Source of the DNA: Lumbricus rubellus
Taxonomy: Eukaryota; Annelida; Clitellata; Crassiclitellata; Lumbricidae
DNA length: 64,000 bases
Direction of reading: 5' to 3'
NCBI GenBank assembly: GCA_945859605.1
Contig: OX243827.1
Span: 29,335,141 to 29,399,140 of the forward strand
The position numbers and the translations under genes were made by a program. Below the pieces are notes generated by a model. That model was not told where the DNA came from. It worked only from the letters and a program-made list of their open reading frames with translations, and did no database searches. Shown piece by piece: positions 44,430-59,200 of the stretch; the first letter of the stretch is position 1; each line of letters starts with the position of its first letter.

Positions 44430-47118
44430 ATCAACCTATATGCTAGAGCGCATAGATAAGAAAATCTTATAGTTTTAATATCCTTGAATTGTACATGGAA
44501 TTGTAATTGTAATCAGGACCTTCTATAGCTGCACTATTCAAAGCATATTGAGCCCAGTCGATGGTAAAAAATCAAACGTAGTGAATGCATTTTCTAGATA
44601 ATTATGCCTAATCAGTGCGGATTCAATGTGTAGGCCTACTGGACGAGCAATTTGGAAGAAGCAAGACCCTATGTGGGATGTTGTTCTCTTTTAGGTAAAC
44701 AACTCCTGTAAGACGACTTTGCATTGTTTTCTTTATTGGTAAAAAGCTAAAATGTGACACGAATTTGCATCAAGGTTTAAGCTGCTTATAATTAACCCAC
44801 ACGGTTTTCCATAGATTTATTGTTAGTCGAAATAATTTGACAATCATTTAATAATGCACTTCTAGCTGCGCAGCTCTTCTGCATTGATGTTTAATTAATC
44901 ATATCACTCAAGTAGCCTAATTGTAATTTATATTATAATCAGTGATAAAAAAAATCATTTCTATTGATATTCAAATTAGTTCTGGTGCTTTGTGTTCGAT
45001 TATAAAGCGTAAGTACTAATTAAGTATGCTTACAAGCCATAATATGAGTAGTAATCAAGCAAACAATGGCTACGGTTAGTATCTGCTATTGGATTTTCAT
45101 GGTTTCTGTTGCAAAATATCCTACTTGCCGATTCATAATTTCTCAAGTGGACTTGTTTTGTGGAATAAATAAACACCACTATCAATCAATGCATAAAGTT
45201 CTATTGTAAGATTTTGGGACTTGGTATGTTGTTTTTATGGAAATAAACAGTTTGCGTGACGTTGATGCACATACTTAAACAACAAAACTGATGCAAGAAT
45301 AGCCAATTTCTAACACAAAAACAAACTCGATGCCTCATTCTTAATGGGAGAAAGTTTGCTTAAATGAGGTGTTCAACAGCAACACATGAGTAAATAATTA
45401 CATGTATGTGTCTAATCTTTGATAACAAGAAACATATTCAGAGACTAGCCTTGTCGATCAGAACAATGATCCCTTCATATTAACAATCGCTAGCAAGAGA
45501 TCACATACAACTCGATGAAAATAATACATAATGATAATAATATTAATAATAATGAAGATAATGATATGCTTAATAATATGTAAGAGGCCTAATAATGATA
45601 ATACAATAATAATTAGACTACTACAACAACTACTAGGCTACTTCTGTAGGCCCTACAATTGCTACTAGCCCACGTCTACCATTAATCATAATTGTACTAG
45701 GCCTGCTAGCTCTAATCATTAATAATATTACTTCTGATTTTTGTATGATCATAGATTGACTGTAGGCATAGCAAAAACGACTGACAAACTTTGACATTGT
45801 GCAAGTAGGCTACAGTACAACCAAGAATTACACTGCTTCTTTTGATTAAGACTTTCAAGCAAAAAAGGAAAGACAAGACCTAACACTGCTCACTTTATTC
45901 ACCAACCAACTCAGCCTAGCCATTCACGCCCTTCTCCACTCGCAGCCCATTCATACGCTGCTATAGGATATACCCGCTTGGAGGGAGTCTTTTGATTGCA
46001 CTGTCCGCATTGATGCTGCCAGAATCTATGAGCTAAACATCATACACATGACATTGTGCCCAACAGGGATATATATAGGCTACAATCGTATAGTATATGT
46101 ATATTATGTGTATATTATGTATATTATATTAAACTGCATACATAATTATAATAATTTTATATGTACATGTATATTATAATATATGTATATTGTGTATAAT
46201 TATTATATGCATACATATATAGGCCTATAATAGTTTAGAAAGAGTGATATATTGAAACTTTCATCTCAAACAGATCTGTGTTGAACAGTAAACTTACTGT
46301 CTGTCTTTGTCTGACAGTGTGGGCGTGATAGGAAACCGTATAGCAGCCTTGGCTGAGCTAGCTGTAGGCCTTCAAGGCTACAATAATATCCCCACCCTAA
46401 TAAACAGCGGTTTAAAACGTCGATGATTTTCTCTCTCAGCTTAGTATGAAGTTTTACGATAAACTGGGTAAGTGTTTACTGATGCATCTCAATTTGGATG
46501 CATCTCAAGCTAGATGCATCTAGAATTCTAGACGCATCTAATGCATCTGACTCGTCAAATAGTCTACATGTGAGATATGAAATGATAATTTTTTTAGAAC
46601 ATAATATCTCGCAGTGCACTTAATAACGGCCGATAGCCTATAATAGTTATTATTAATTGGTGGGCCGCTTCCGCACATTATCTTCCGCACATTACACTTT
46701 AGCAGGCATACATGTAGCTTCAATCACGCTGATGTCTAACAAAATTTCCATCGATGGTACGCCAAAGCCAAGCCACAATTCGGTCAGCATCCGGGAGGTC
46801 AGTGCACTGAGACATATCAGCCAATGGTGAAGAAAATTTCAGGCTTTGAAGGCTTTGAAGTTGAGAAGGAGCTGACACAGCAACTGAGCTGAAGTAGCAG
46901 AAACAGAAAGTGGCAATTGAGCAATAATATTACGTTCAGCAGTCGAAACGGTTGCTTTAGAAAGTTTAGACTATAATACATCTGGACCTATCTGGTTGAA
47001 CAATTTGGCTATTGTTGCAGTAGCCTACGTTGAACTAGTGCGGTACCTGGTTACATAGGTAACAAAGTACGCACTCAATGACGATTAGGCCCTCTTATTG
47101 AACTTTTTCTTTTTCAGA
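44430..47118. other. Spacer between genes B and C, upstream region of C
   Basis: No exon is recognised. AATAAATAAA at about 45164 is a candidate poly(A) signal for gene B. AT-rich triplet and TATGTATAT repeats fill about 45530-45610 and 46085-46230. From about 45450 on, patches align with the upstream region of gene B. The AGATGCATCTAGAATTCTAGACGCATCTAATGCATC cluster at 46480-46550 is a local palindromic repeat. Confidence 0.5.
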
Positions 47119-47146
47119 CGTTTAAATTTGAATCATTGAAGCGCAA

Positions 47147-50100
47147 ATGACGAGACGAGACATCAAGTGGAAGGTAGACTCTGACATGTGGATTCTTTAT
47201 AGCCTATGCCTGATTATTTCAGACGCCGGTCAAAATGACGGTAAGTCATGCAATTTAAACTATTTATTGTAGTTTTCTGGAATTGCGAAGAAAACGGCAT
47301 AATTGTTGCTTACTCAAATATTAGCCTAATTACTAGAATTTTTAACCCCAATGTTAGTTGAACCCAAGATCAATATTAGGTGCAAGCCTTAGTGGCCACG
47401 TACATAGATTGAGCTTAGGATTGTCTATGACCCTGAATGACGGTCGTCAAACGATAAAACACCCCGAAAAAGTTCGACATGGCAAAAGGCTTTTTGGATG
47501 AGAAACATAGGTTTACACTCACTATCGAGTATGTATGTATGTTTATGAACATTTGTATAGCGCCTTACAATAATCTAATGAGTGTTTTGCACTGAGTCGG
47601 TAGAAGCTGAGAATATGTTGATGGTTCTAAATCATGTCATGTAAACAATGTTCAGGAAGCAAAATAGCAGTTAATCATTAGACGGGTGTGTGAGTAGGCA
47701 CTGGTAATTTTTTCAATTGAAAATTTCAACCGTGGAGCTACGGTATCTTAATGTTTTGTCCATTTATTTTAGATATAGACCTAGGCCTGCATCAGTGTTT
47801 ACTTAAGTGTGTAAGTAGTCTAGGCCCTATGTGTGCGCCCACATGCCTTTTTTCTGCGTAGGCCTATGTGTAAAGAGAATGGGGGGGGGGGGCAATCGAA
47901 GAACTATTATAATACTGCCGATTTTCAATATAATAATATTTTTCGACAGCAATCGATATAATTTCTTTTTTAGTGAGGACAAACGTGACGTTGCAGCCCG
48001 CTTCAACCTTCGTATCAGTTGATTTTACTAAGGAAAACCGGTTCCAGTTTAACTGCAGTGCAACGTCAGATCCGAGCACATCACCCACATTTCGATGGTA
48101 CAAAGTGGGGAACCAGAGTCAGGAACCAGTGAACAGCGAACCGCCCTGTGTCTATGTAATGGATGGCAACTTAACCATACACACTGAGCCGAACTGCTCC
48201 ACGGCATGCGATAAATATTTGGGTGAATATAGATGCATTGATGACAACGGATACACCCAAGATACCGCAACAGTGATACTTAATGGTACCACAGCTGCAG
48301 GTAGGCACTTTATCGGCGATTCCTAATGGTACAACAAACAGGTATTTTCTACATCCAAGCGATGCCTAAATGGTATGATAAATAGGCATAGTTTCATGAT
48401 GCTTGATGGTTCCACAAGTAGGCTAAATATGTAATCAACTACGGTAACTTGATGCCACTGAACGTTCGCAAACAAGATAGCTCTCCAAATTGTATTGAAA
48501 TGGTCGAAACCACAACCTGACCAGCCTGAGTAGCATAATTGAATTCCCAATTAAATTATACCGCTTAATTACAATTGTTGTGTTAACCCTTTAATGCCGA
48601 GATGGTAGTAAATGGTATGGGAAACCTATACCCTCCGGCATTAAAGGGTTAAATAACATCGTTGCCGTTTGTCCTACATGAATTTCGCTAGACCTGACTT
48701 GACGTTTGTTTGATACTCATGCAACTGGCTACGTTTGCAACATTTAACAATCTGACAGTAAACAGAAAAATATTTTGACTATTTTAGAATCATGTTCAAG
48801 AGAGTTTCTTGAGAGCAGCGATGCGAAAGTCGACTGGCCTCGACCGACTTCAGATGCTTCTTCTGACAAGTTATTCAGATACTTTCTCATAGTGGTAATT
48901 TACACAACCAAGGTTTTTTTAACCCCAGAATTATTTGTTTTCCGTCCTATGTCGGGGGAAAACAATATGAAGTCCAACTTCAGTTCATTCAACCATCAGT
49001 CGGGACAGTAGCCTAATAAGATAAAACACCCGAAAAAGATTCGATTCCTGCGAAGAAAAGAGAAAAATGACAAAGAATTATTGTGTCGAATATGGGTTCA
49101 TGTAACCACGAACAAATGGAATAGGCAAGGCCGTAGACAGGGGGTGTTTTGGGTGTTTGAACACCCCCGAAATGGAAAATGGAGTAAACATCTATTGCAT
49201 TTACTAGTTCGTGATGCAAAAACCATGAAATAAAACCATGAAAACACCCCCAAACGAAATCATAAAATGCATTCAGTAGCACACAGAACGAAAAAATAAT
49301 AATTTAAGCAAAATTATATGAATTTTCGACTTGATGATGACATGACGGGGAAAAGGTCTTCAGAAATTTTGGCGATGAAAATGGAAAAATTTCTTGAGAT
49401 CTCGACTTGATGACTAAAAAGGGTCGTCAGAAATTCTTCCGGGAAGAAACACCCCCGAAATAAAATCCTGGCTACAGCCTTGGGAATAGGCCTAGCCACC
49501 GGTAGCAATTTCAAAATATTGTACGGAGCGAATATTAGACAAACAGTTCCTTGTCGATAGTTAGCCTACTTGTAAGAAGATCGCAGAGATATCAGATACC
49601 ATATCGCTTAGATAATTAAGACAGTTTAAACGCAATTTAACCCTTTAAAAACTGAGTGTAGGCCTATACGATTTCCTTCACTACAATCAATATTATTTTG
49701 TTCGGCAAAAAGTTCAAATCGCGAGCATAACTTTCATAACGCGTCTTCAAATTCTAAGGGTGGGTTAGTTGTACAAAGCTATTTGGAAAAGAAGGGTGTT
49801 GATGTTGACAAGAATTGGAACGGGTTTTTCTACCATAAATGATTATTACTACATTTCGAATTTCTAAACTTCGATTTTTTTACTCCACCCTAGTGCTTAG
49901 CGCATTTTGTCAGTTCAACAATCAGCTTATGAATCTTACTTATCTTATGAGTTTACTTTCAATTTTAGTCTATGCACAGGCATATACAAACGAATAATTT
50001 TCTATTGAAGGTCTATAGCGTAAAAGGAGATGCTTTGAACCAGACGATGGTTGCTGAGATCGCAAGGCAGTTATCAACGTTGACCAACAAGAGCGAAGGT

Positions 50101-50266
50101 CTGAGTCCAGGAAATCTAAACGCCTCGGTCATGATCGTAAATCGATTGGCTTTTCTGCTAAGCGACAGCAACGTTAGTGCAAGTGCAGCAGAGCCAGAGA
50201 TAAAGGTAGGACTTAAGTCAGAATTCAGTCTATTCTCGCAAACAAAAAACGCATGCTTAATTATTA

Positions 50267-50297
<31 letters not shown>

Positions 50298-53200
50298 TAT
50301 AATTATATAGAGTTATAGACCTATATAATCTATCGTGACGATCTCTGTCAACGAACTTCGTTACCCGGAAGTAGCTAATAGGCTACTGTTGTTTATTACT
50401 GTAATAAAAATTATGTACAATGCAACTTGCATTCTCAAACTGTTGTCAAAACGCGCTTGCTCGTAATTTATCAGTTAGACCTATTTTAGGATCAGGGCAT
50501 TGTATGCAGCATGTAGGTAGTTTGTTTTACACTGTACTTCTTTTTTTCTCGATATCGATGCTGTTACTTGGGCTTCAATAAAATTTATGGTTATGGTTAT
50601 ATTGTATGCATTGGTCTAAAATTTAATATGTGCGTTTGTTTGTGAGTAGGCCTATGTTTGAGTACGTGTGTGTGTGTGTGTGTGAGTGCAAATTTAATGT
50701 GGGTTCTCTGTTTGCGATGCTTAAATATACAATCATTCATTGGTGTGAATTCATGGATATCAACGCAAAAAAATTGTTTTTAGATTTATTAAATGCTTTT
50801 GCTGTTGTTTATAACTTGCTACGCAGTCAATGATCCAGGTGGCCAGCAACGTTCTTCGACCGAACAACTCTGACGCTTGGAAAGAATTCAATGATGTAAA
50901 TCGAAAATATTAATCTGAAAAAAACCTTAGGCCTAAGACTATTCAATGTCCAAAAAATAATTTCGCTCGTATTATTTTTACTCTTAGGCCTATTTATAGC
51001 GAAAAAACCGAGTGAGTTTAGAGGTTTTCAAGCCTTTCCACTGCTGGTTTGCCATCACTAAACCCGTTGTCATCAGTATAATATTAGACTCGTATTTCTT
51101 TCATCCTTCTCAACGGATCGCTGTCTTGAATCAAATGAAATTCCAACTGACTGCTTCTCTGGTCATGGCAACTGCGCAACTGAAGAAATAATTTAGATCA
51201 TGCATGAATTTGATTACTATGATTAGGCCCTAAGCCGCCCTATGCATATTTTAAAAGACCCTAAGGTAATCCATCATTTTGGCGCTCTAAATAATTATTA
51301 TCCCTGCGAGCATGATTACTTTTCATCAATCCAATTCCTACTTTAGGGTGATTTTTTTCATCAATTCTTCTTCCATTTGGGCAAGAATTCGCTTCAGCCC
51401 TGTTCCAGTTTCGGTATGTGCAAGAACTATTTCTGATCAACTCAACCTGGTTTTATGCAGCAATCATTTTTCATCAATCCAGCTCTAATTTCAGCAAAGC
51501 TATTTTCATCGAAACCACTTCTGTTAAGTAAAATGAATCCCTTTACTATTATTTTACCAAGAATTCATATCGCAAATTTCATTTTGCGTGCGACCAACGC
51601 TGAGATCCATGCAATGGAGAATGATTTAGATTTTAGAACGTTGAAGCTGCAGTTTGCGAAATGCGGGTCCGTCATTGTGTTCTGTTTAGTGTGTGTTCTT
51701 TCGCAGGTGAATAGAAATATCGTAATGTCTCTTTTGTTCTCGCTCGACGTCTGCGCCAGGTGTCTGTCCGCGCTTAGCACAGCATCGGAACACAGAGTTG
51801 AAGAAGGAGATAATTTATGTAAGAATACACAGTTTAGACGACAATATTCAGTAATTTGTCTATAATGTCATTGTCTCAGTATTCATGATTTTGCATTAGA
51901 TATGGCACACTCAAAGAAACAGGGCGCAGCACGGAAGACGAAAGCGTCGTTAAAATGCATTGCTGTGATGAGTTTTTCATGATTAGAGAAATTGCCTTAT
52001 TGATTATTACGATCCCGAAGTCAAATTATTAATTCTAGTTAAGAACCATACCGAGTAAACAAACTAAACATGTTTTTATCGCTTACAGCTCCCTTTGTGA
52101 CTTTTAATGTGTAGGCCTATGCATAAATATCTATTCAGTTTTAGAATCATGGTCACTTGAAAAGCCAAAGCTTCCCATTCAAATCCAATTTCCAGGTCGC
52201 TCAGTTTGGGATGAACAAGGCGGAGACGAGATCTCAATATCATTAGAAGCACTAAACAGCGGTAAGAAGAAGAAAAGTTACTTTGAGAACTAAAACTGCC
52301 ATTTCTCTAGCACGCAAAATCACTATCTGTAGACACATCGCTGTTATAATATTCTGTGATTTACAGGACATACAGCCTCAAAGAGAGCAAAGACGCGGAA
52401 TCCAGCTTTGCATGCGATTAGTCAAAACAGAGTCGATAGGCAATGTTCAGTTTATGTCATGGGCGGAGTTCATCAGAGGCTAGGGCAAAGCCTCTCCCAA
52501 AAGGCCAGAAAAACATTGGGACGAGATTGTCAACAAACGAAAGAAAAATGGTATATTTTCACAAGATTTTAACCGAATGGCAAAAAGGCCATCAACTTTT
52601 GTGGAAGATAACAAAAATGATATATTTTCATACGATTTCAACCGAACGACTAAAAAAAGGTCATCAACGTTTTTGGCCGGTCAAAATAAAAATGGTATTT
52701 TCTCATGAGTTTTAAACCGGAGGACTAAAAAAGTCATCAACTTTTTGGAGCCGAAAAGCAAGGTCTTCAGAAATTTGGCCGATGACATTTTTTAGCCCTT
52801 TTTTTTAGCTCCCTCCCAATGAACTGAAACCAAATTTCCCATGGCTTACGCGAATAGTTAGGCCTACGACTTTCTCTTAGCAGAGACAGTAAGAGACGTT
52901 ATTCCACGCTGTTGTCGTGCATCGGTTTCGAAATTCATAGACCATCATGCGTGCAAGCAAAACAGACCATGTAGGCCTATGTATGTTATGCCATGCGCAT
53001 AATGACGACATAATCATGGCCTCACAGTATCAATGCTTCGTGATGTTTTGCACACGACCAGTTGACCACTGTGACCCGCCTGCCTTACGCGCTATGGTAG
53101 GGGTTTTGTGGGACAGCAGAAGCGCAATTATTAATGGAGTACCGTACAGTCCGTGATGGACCGTCTAGCTCCACTTAACTACCATCCAGAGAACAACGCG

Positions 53201-56200
53201 GCATTGGAACAGCTGTGTATAAAGGCAGATAGGAACCACTTCACTGCTATCTTGGGGGATCAGGCCATGTTCTAAACCTCCGCATGTGTCCTTTATGAAA
53301 ATGTTTTAACAATAATGCTCTACAATGCTTGATTTTATGTAAAACCAATAAACGGTATATTTATAACTGATGACTCGCTATCTGGTGAAATATATAAAAC
53401 GTTCTAAAGGATTATTGTCTAATATATGTAGTGTAAAATTGACTTTGCAGGCATTCGTTCATCAGAAAGTTCGCCGATTTTGAGCATGTGGGGTGTGTAT
53501 TATCGAAACGTCAACGACTACCTTCCAAGAAATAAGTAAGCAGCTTTTGCAGTATTTTAACTAAGATGCAACGATGGGTTATTATACTACCATAATTATT
53601 GTTGTATCGACCAATGCAGAAACCTTCGATCAGTTTATTGGCCTACATCGTTGCTGGCCAGTTCGCTCAATCAGTCAATCAATCAATTTTTTTATTGAGC
53701 CAAAAGAACACACAAGATGTATAGGCCTATCAACACATCAAAATAAAACATGAACGCTAATGGTCACAAAAGGAAACCCAGAAGGGACTGCAAAGTCCCG
53801 CTGGTTAGGGCCACATATGCACCGTTTCTGGTTCTGGGTGTTAACAGCACAATAAAATAATATTCTATTTTCCATCATACATGTAATAAATCAAAATAAA
53901 TCAAAACTTAACTAAGAAAACTAAACGTTCCAAATGTAGCCTACACAACAGCACTGTTACGCCTACAGTGTATACACTACACAAATGCAAGCACATAGCA
54001 CACTATTATCTCACCGACAGCCCAATCACGGTGGCACCCAGTTGTAAGCCTAACAGTAGGCCTACACAGCATGATGGTTTAGGTTGGATGGTGCTATTGA
54101 GAACGTGAACTCGTCAGACGAGTTTCCTTCCGCTTAAACCAACAGCAGCTGTTGATACGTTGTTGGGGGTAACCTATTTCTGGATCATGGGACATGCTGT
54201 TTCTGCGCAAAAAAAATAAGCAAGTAGCCTACGTAGGTACATCCTTTTTATGCAGATTTACATTTCCTAACCGCATTTTGCTTTACATGTTATTCGCATT
54301 TACGTTTCATAATTATTAAAAAGCCTATTTTTTAAAAATTGTTTGAGAAATAGAGAAATACCGCAGATTGATTGTTTTGTTTGACAGTGATAGTTTCGTT
54401 AACTCAAGAATTCTATCGTTTTCTATCGACGGACTAAAGACCAGTGCGACACTCAAACCACCTGTCCGTATAACATTACGACATAACCAGGTACATATTT
54501 TGTAAACGTCAGGACACACTTAGTCTTGTGTGAAAGAGAATTTCATTTAATAACTTTATGTATTAGGCTATAGACTCTGGTTAATTTCTCAGTTGTTCTC
54601 TTAGTATCATGCAAGACTGACAGTTTCAGACATTGTCGATTCTCTGTGCAAACTATTTATATGGATATTCATATCTAACCATCTGTTTCAATTAGTCACA
54701 CTTTCGATGAGTATCAGGTTCAGGAAGATGACCAAGAACTTCGTTATCTGCGTTATCTTCGGGATCATAAATATTTATTTATTATTTATTTATTTCGGAT
54801 ATATATATAGCGCCTCTTCAAGGTAGGCTACTCAGAAGCGCTCCCAGCCCAACCACGGCTAAATAAAACATTTTTAGGTTCTTAAGGAACAGAGCGGAGT
54901 GACCTCTGGGAATTAAGCGCAATGTAACAGGAAGACCATTCCATGTGGTAGGACCAGCAACAGAGAATGATATAGTATATAGAAACTACCATGATCACCA
55001 TGATGTAGGCCTACAGTCATGTCTTTACATGTACAGATAATGGAAATTGCCGCAGTGTAGGCTACCTGTTTTGGTTAACTGCGTTGCATAATAAATACTC
55101 AATGTTGAAGCAACAAATGCATCTAAATTGACTTTCTTTGTCAATGCAGGAAAAACGTTTGAGCTTTCGAAGAACGTGTGTCTTCTGGAACTTCGAGCGG
55201 TAGGCTTAAAAGTTTTATCTTACACTGCACTACATGTAATAATCTTAAAATGATTGGCGTCACCAACAAGAATAAAAAAATGATTACACAATTCCTCTGA
55301 CTAACTAACTCCGCCACTGGTCGCACTCTGCCAGTGCCAGTCCCAAGCCTGGATAAAGGAGGAGGGCGTCGCTAATGGTCTTTGTTACCACACAGTGACG
55401 TTAAACTGAAAATCCACCATATGACTAACTTTTTTCGCCAAGGGCTAGTAGCTAATTATGAATTTCTTGTCGCTTTCTATCAAAGCAGGACATTTTGGCG
55501 CGACCGTTTTGGCGCGACCGTTTTGGCGCCGGACGTTTGGGCGCCGGAATTTTTTCACCCTCGTTCTAGAGTATAAAAATTGTGATATTGTAGGTAATAA
55601 TAAATTATGAGGTTCATTTACGCACATTTTGAGGTAAATTTTGTAATGATATTCCACGCCATTCAAAATTTAAGCCCAAAATAGCTAAAAATGTATGTAT
55701 AAGATATGCGTCGTGAGGGTCGGTTAGGGTCAGGTTAGGCGTCGTTAGAGTCGGTTAGGGTTAGGTATAGGGTTATTGTAGTCAATCGGTCCCGTATAGA
55801 GTACAGATTACGGTTAATTATTACACCACTGAATGAAGCTTGAAAAATAAATATTACACTTCGTACTGATGTATTTGTAAACTGAATCGAAAATAAGCTG
55901 CTGAGATCAATTTTTGTATGGGCGCCAAAACGTCGGCGCCAAAACGGCGGTGCCAAAACGGCGGCGCCAAAACGGCGGCGCCAAAACGGTCGCGCCAAAA
56001 CGGCGGCGCCAAAACGTCACGTACCGCTTTCTATGATGTTGACAGAAATGACTTGTGTTTAGGACTGACTGTATTATTTGTTTGTTTCACTGTTTTTTTC
56101 ATATGTCCTACCTAAGCTTAGGCCTACAATCTTATATTTTGCTAAATGTTTCAGTGGTGATTGGGATTCCTTTGGGTGTTCGGTGTCATCAACGAATAAA

Positions 56201-59200
56201 ACTCACACGATCTGCAGTTGTGATCATCTGACAAACTTCGCCATTCTAATGAGCAGAAATCCTGTGGTGACTTTATATAATATTATTTGCAATATATTCT
56301 TAAAGTTAACATTGTAGCGCTGAGAAGTTGGGTTCAACTTTCAAGCCTCGTAGGCTTAACTGTGAAAGGACAATGAACAAATTCTTCTCTCACAGTAGCA
56401 CAACTGTTACTGTAGCCTTTAAGCTTTTCTTTTGATATTGAATGAGACTTATTTGGTTTCCATCCGGGTTTCACATGTGAAATATGAGTAGGCTATCATT
56501 TGACTCCTTATTGAAATAAATTGGTTTTCATATGGCTCTGTCATATTGGCGTTTGTAGCATACACTCCGGAAAATGGGTGATAGTTACTTTGAAATACAT
56601 TGTATTCCAAATCATACACATAGCTACAAAATTACATTGATCATATTGATATTTAATTTAATTTAATACGCACACAATGTATGCCTAAATACTTTGAGTC
56701 TGAGTCAGCGTTTTTTGTATATCGCCCCTTCACGTAAACTAGGCAGAGAATTTGCAATGATTAAATAAGACAGTTTTGTAAGTTTATAAGAAACACAGCC
56801 GTATGAACGCTATTGATAATATAATAATGTATTTATTGTAATTCTAAATGACTGTTCTGATGCATCGTAAATGTTACTCTTGCAGTACGACAAGCTGCTG
56901 TCCATCATCTCAATCGTCGGTTGCAGTATTTCGGTCGCTGCTCTCATCCTTACTGTCATTGTCTACGCCGTAACGTGGAAGTAAGTTGCAAAAATCGTTT
57001 GGAATTCTTACAAATATTCTTATTGGAATTTTCAGTTATTCTTTCGTCGCAAAGCTATACAATACAACTGAAATTTGATAATGCCTTCCTTACAAAGCTG
57101 AAGTTCGGTGGCAATTAAAACCATCTATGCAACGCAGAACAGAATGGAGTGGAGAAGGCTCGCCATGACAGTCGCTAGAGTTCCTCGAACTGACGGCACA
57201 AGGTGACAAGGTGATACTCTGTAGTGTGTAGGCCAATTCAAGAAGTTAGAATAGTCGCCAGTGTATCGCTTGAGGTAAAATATTTTTAATTTAGGCTTAT
57301 CATCTACCATAACGTTATCAAATACAAATGAATGTGCTAAGAGTTCGATTTTGTTTGCGATTGTTCTTACTTTTCCTAACTCTTTGCCTCGTATCATACA
57401 TTTAAATAATTATTTTCTTTCTTGTGTTTTTGTTAACAGACATGCCAAATCATCTCAGGCAGCAATTCTGCTTAATCTCTGCGTCGCACTAATAATTGCT
57501 TATGTCATCTTCTTAACTGGAGCAGGGATGTTCGACTCCAAGTTTTACTTCAAGGTATGAGCAGTGAGCACACCATACTATATAGCCTAGCAATAATTTG
57601 TAATAATAACGCTGGTTATTATTTATTATGTCCTTACTTTGGACCGAACGTTCCTTTATTGTGGAGTTTTCTAGTGCCCTCTATAAAAGCTTGTAGTTCT
57701 AGGCTAGTTTTATTTTTCAGCGGTTTATGGAAAGGGTTTTGGATGCTACCAAAATCGTGATCCGCTAAATATACTTTCAGGCCTAAAGGGCACTCATACT
57801 GAATCATAGATGTAATTATAGCAAAGAGCGAAATACAATGTCCGATAGTGCATATTGAAACTTGGTCCTCTCTGTAGGTTGAATGTAAAGTCGTTGCCGT
57901 TCTGTTGCACTACTTCTTCCTGGTCGCTTTTTTCATCATGTTGGCTGAAGGCATTGATATGGTTCTCTACATCTTCTTTGTCTTTCACGTCAGAAGAACC
58001 AGAGAAACCATCATGCTCATTGCTTCCGCATGGGGTAAACATTTAATTCTGTGCCGTCTTATTCTTTGAAGGTTAATCCTGATTTAAAATGCCATTTAAA
58101 TTTTAAAATCACCTTCTTCATCAGAAAGTTTTATACTTTCAAATAATCTCCATTGAACTCTGTTAGTGTGAGCTAATCCAATTCACTCCTTCTAGTTTAT
58201 CAGGTCTCTGCAACACTCCTTACAACTCAAACTCCACATACAGTGTAGAACCAATGCAAGACAGTCGCAACCATTGTAAGATCACTGGGCAGCGTGTAAT
58301 TCATGGAGGAATTTGTTTTCATGTGGCGATTGCCATAATTTATGTTATTTTTCGCTATAAAGAATAGGATTGTGCCTTTACGTATATTTGCTAATTGATT
58401 ATACGGTATAATCTTTGTCTGCTCACTTGAGTAAGATCAAATTTAACTGGAGACTGGTGATTGTCTCTGTATCTACATTGTATGGATGGTCTTTGGTAAC
58501 TTTGGTTTTAAGTCCATATACATCATCCGTATACATTATTCTTGCGTCGCATATTTTGATAGTTCATTTAAAAACTTTTCTTTTTTGTTCAGTTCTACCG
58601 CTCATCATTGTTGGAGTGTCTCTTGGAGTGACTAAGCTTGAAGGATATGGCCACGAAGAAGCGTCAGTAACTTTTAAGATCATAAAGTCAATTAAAAAGC
58701 TATAAACACGAATTTGAAGGCTCGTAAAGTTCTCTAGTAGGACTACATAGCTTTTAACGCAGATCGCACTTCTGCTTAAGCCTTTCAAACGAGTTGTTGC
58801 TGCATTGTATCTCGCGAAATTAGTGCTTTAGCGGTATAGATTTTTTAAACGATAGGCCTACAAACCTTATTAAGTCTCATTTTACATACGGGAATTGTAA
58901 CAACAATGAACCATATGCAGTAATGGGATCAATTATTCATTCATTCACTCATGTAAATCAAGAATTTCTATGTTGCCTCTTCAATGAGACTACTCAGAGA
59001 CGCTACCATCTTCTGCACGGCAAAACTGCAAAACTATCGTTCTGAGTTGAATAAAACATATATATTGAAAAAGCTCTAATATAAAAATTATAAGCTTGTA
59101 TTATCGACCGTTATTTGCGTGATTGCAGATGTTGGCTGTCGATTGAGAAGGGTCTCATTTGGGCCTTCGTTGGACCAGTTCTGTTTATCATCGCGGCAAG

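Noticed and set aside
55720..55780. Interstitial telomere (GGTTAGGGTTAGG).
   Set aside because: Only two to three imperfect units within the foldback element; too short to infer a telomere fusion.
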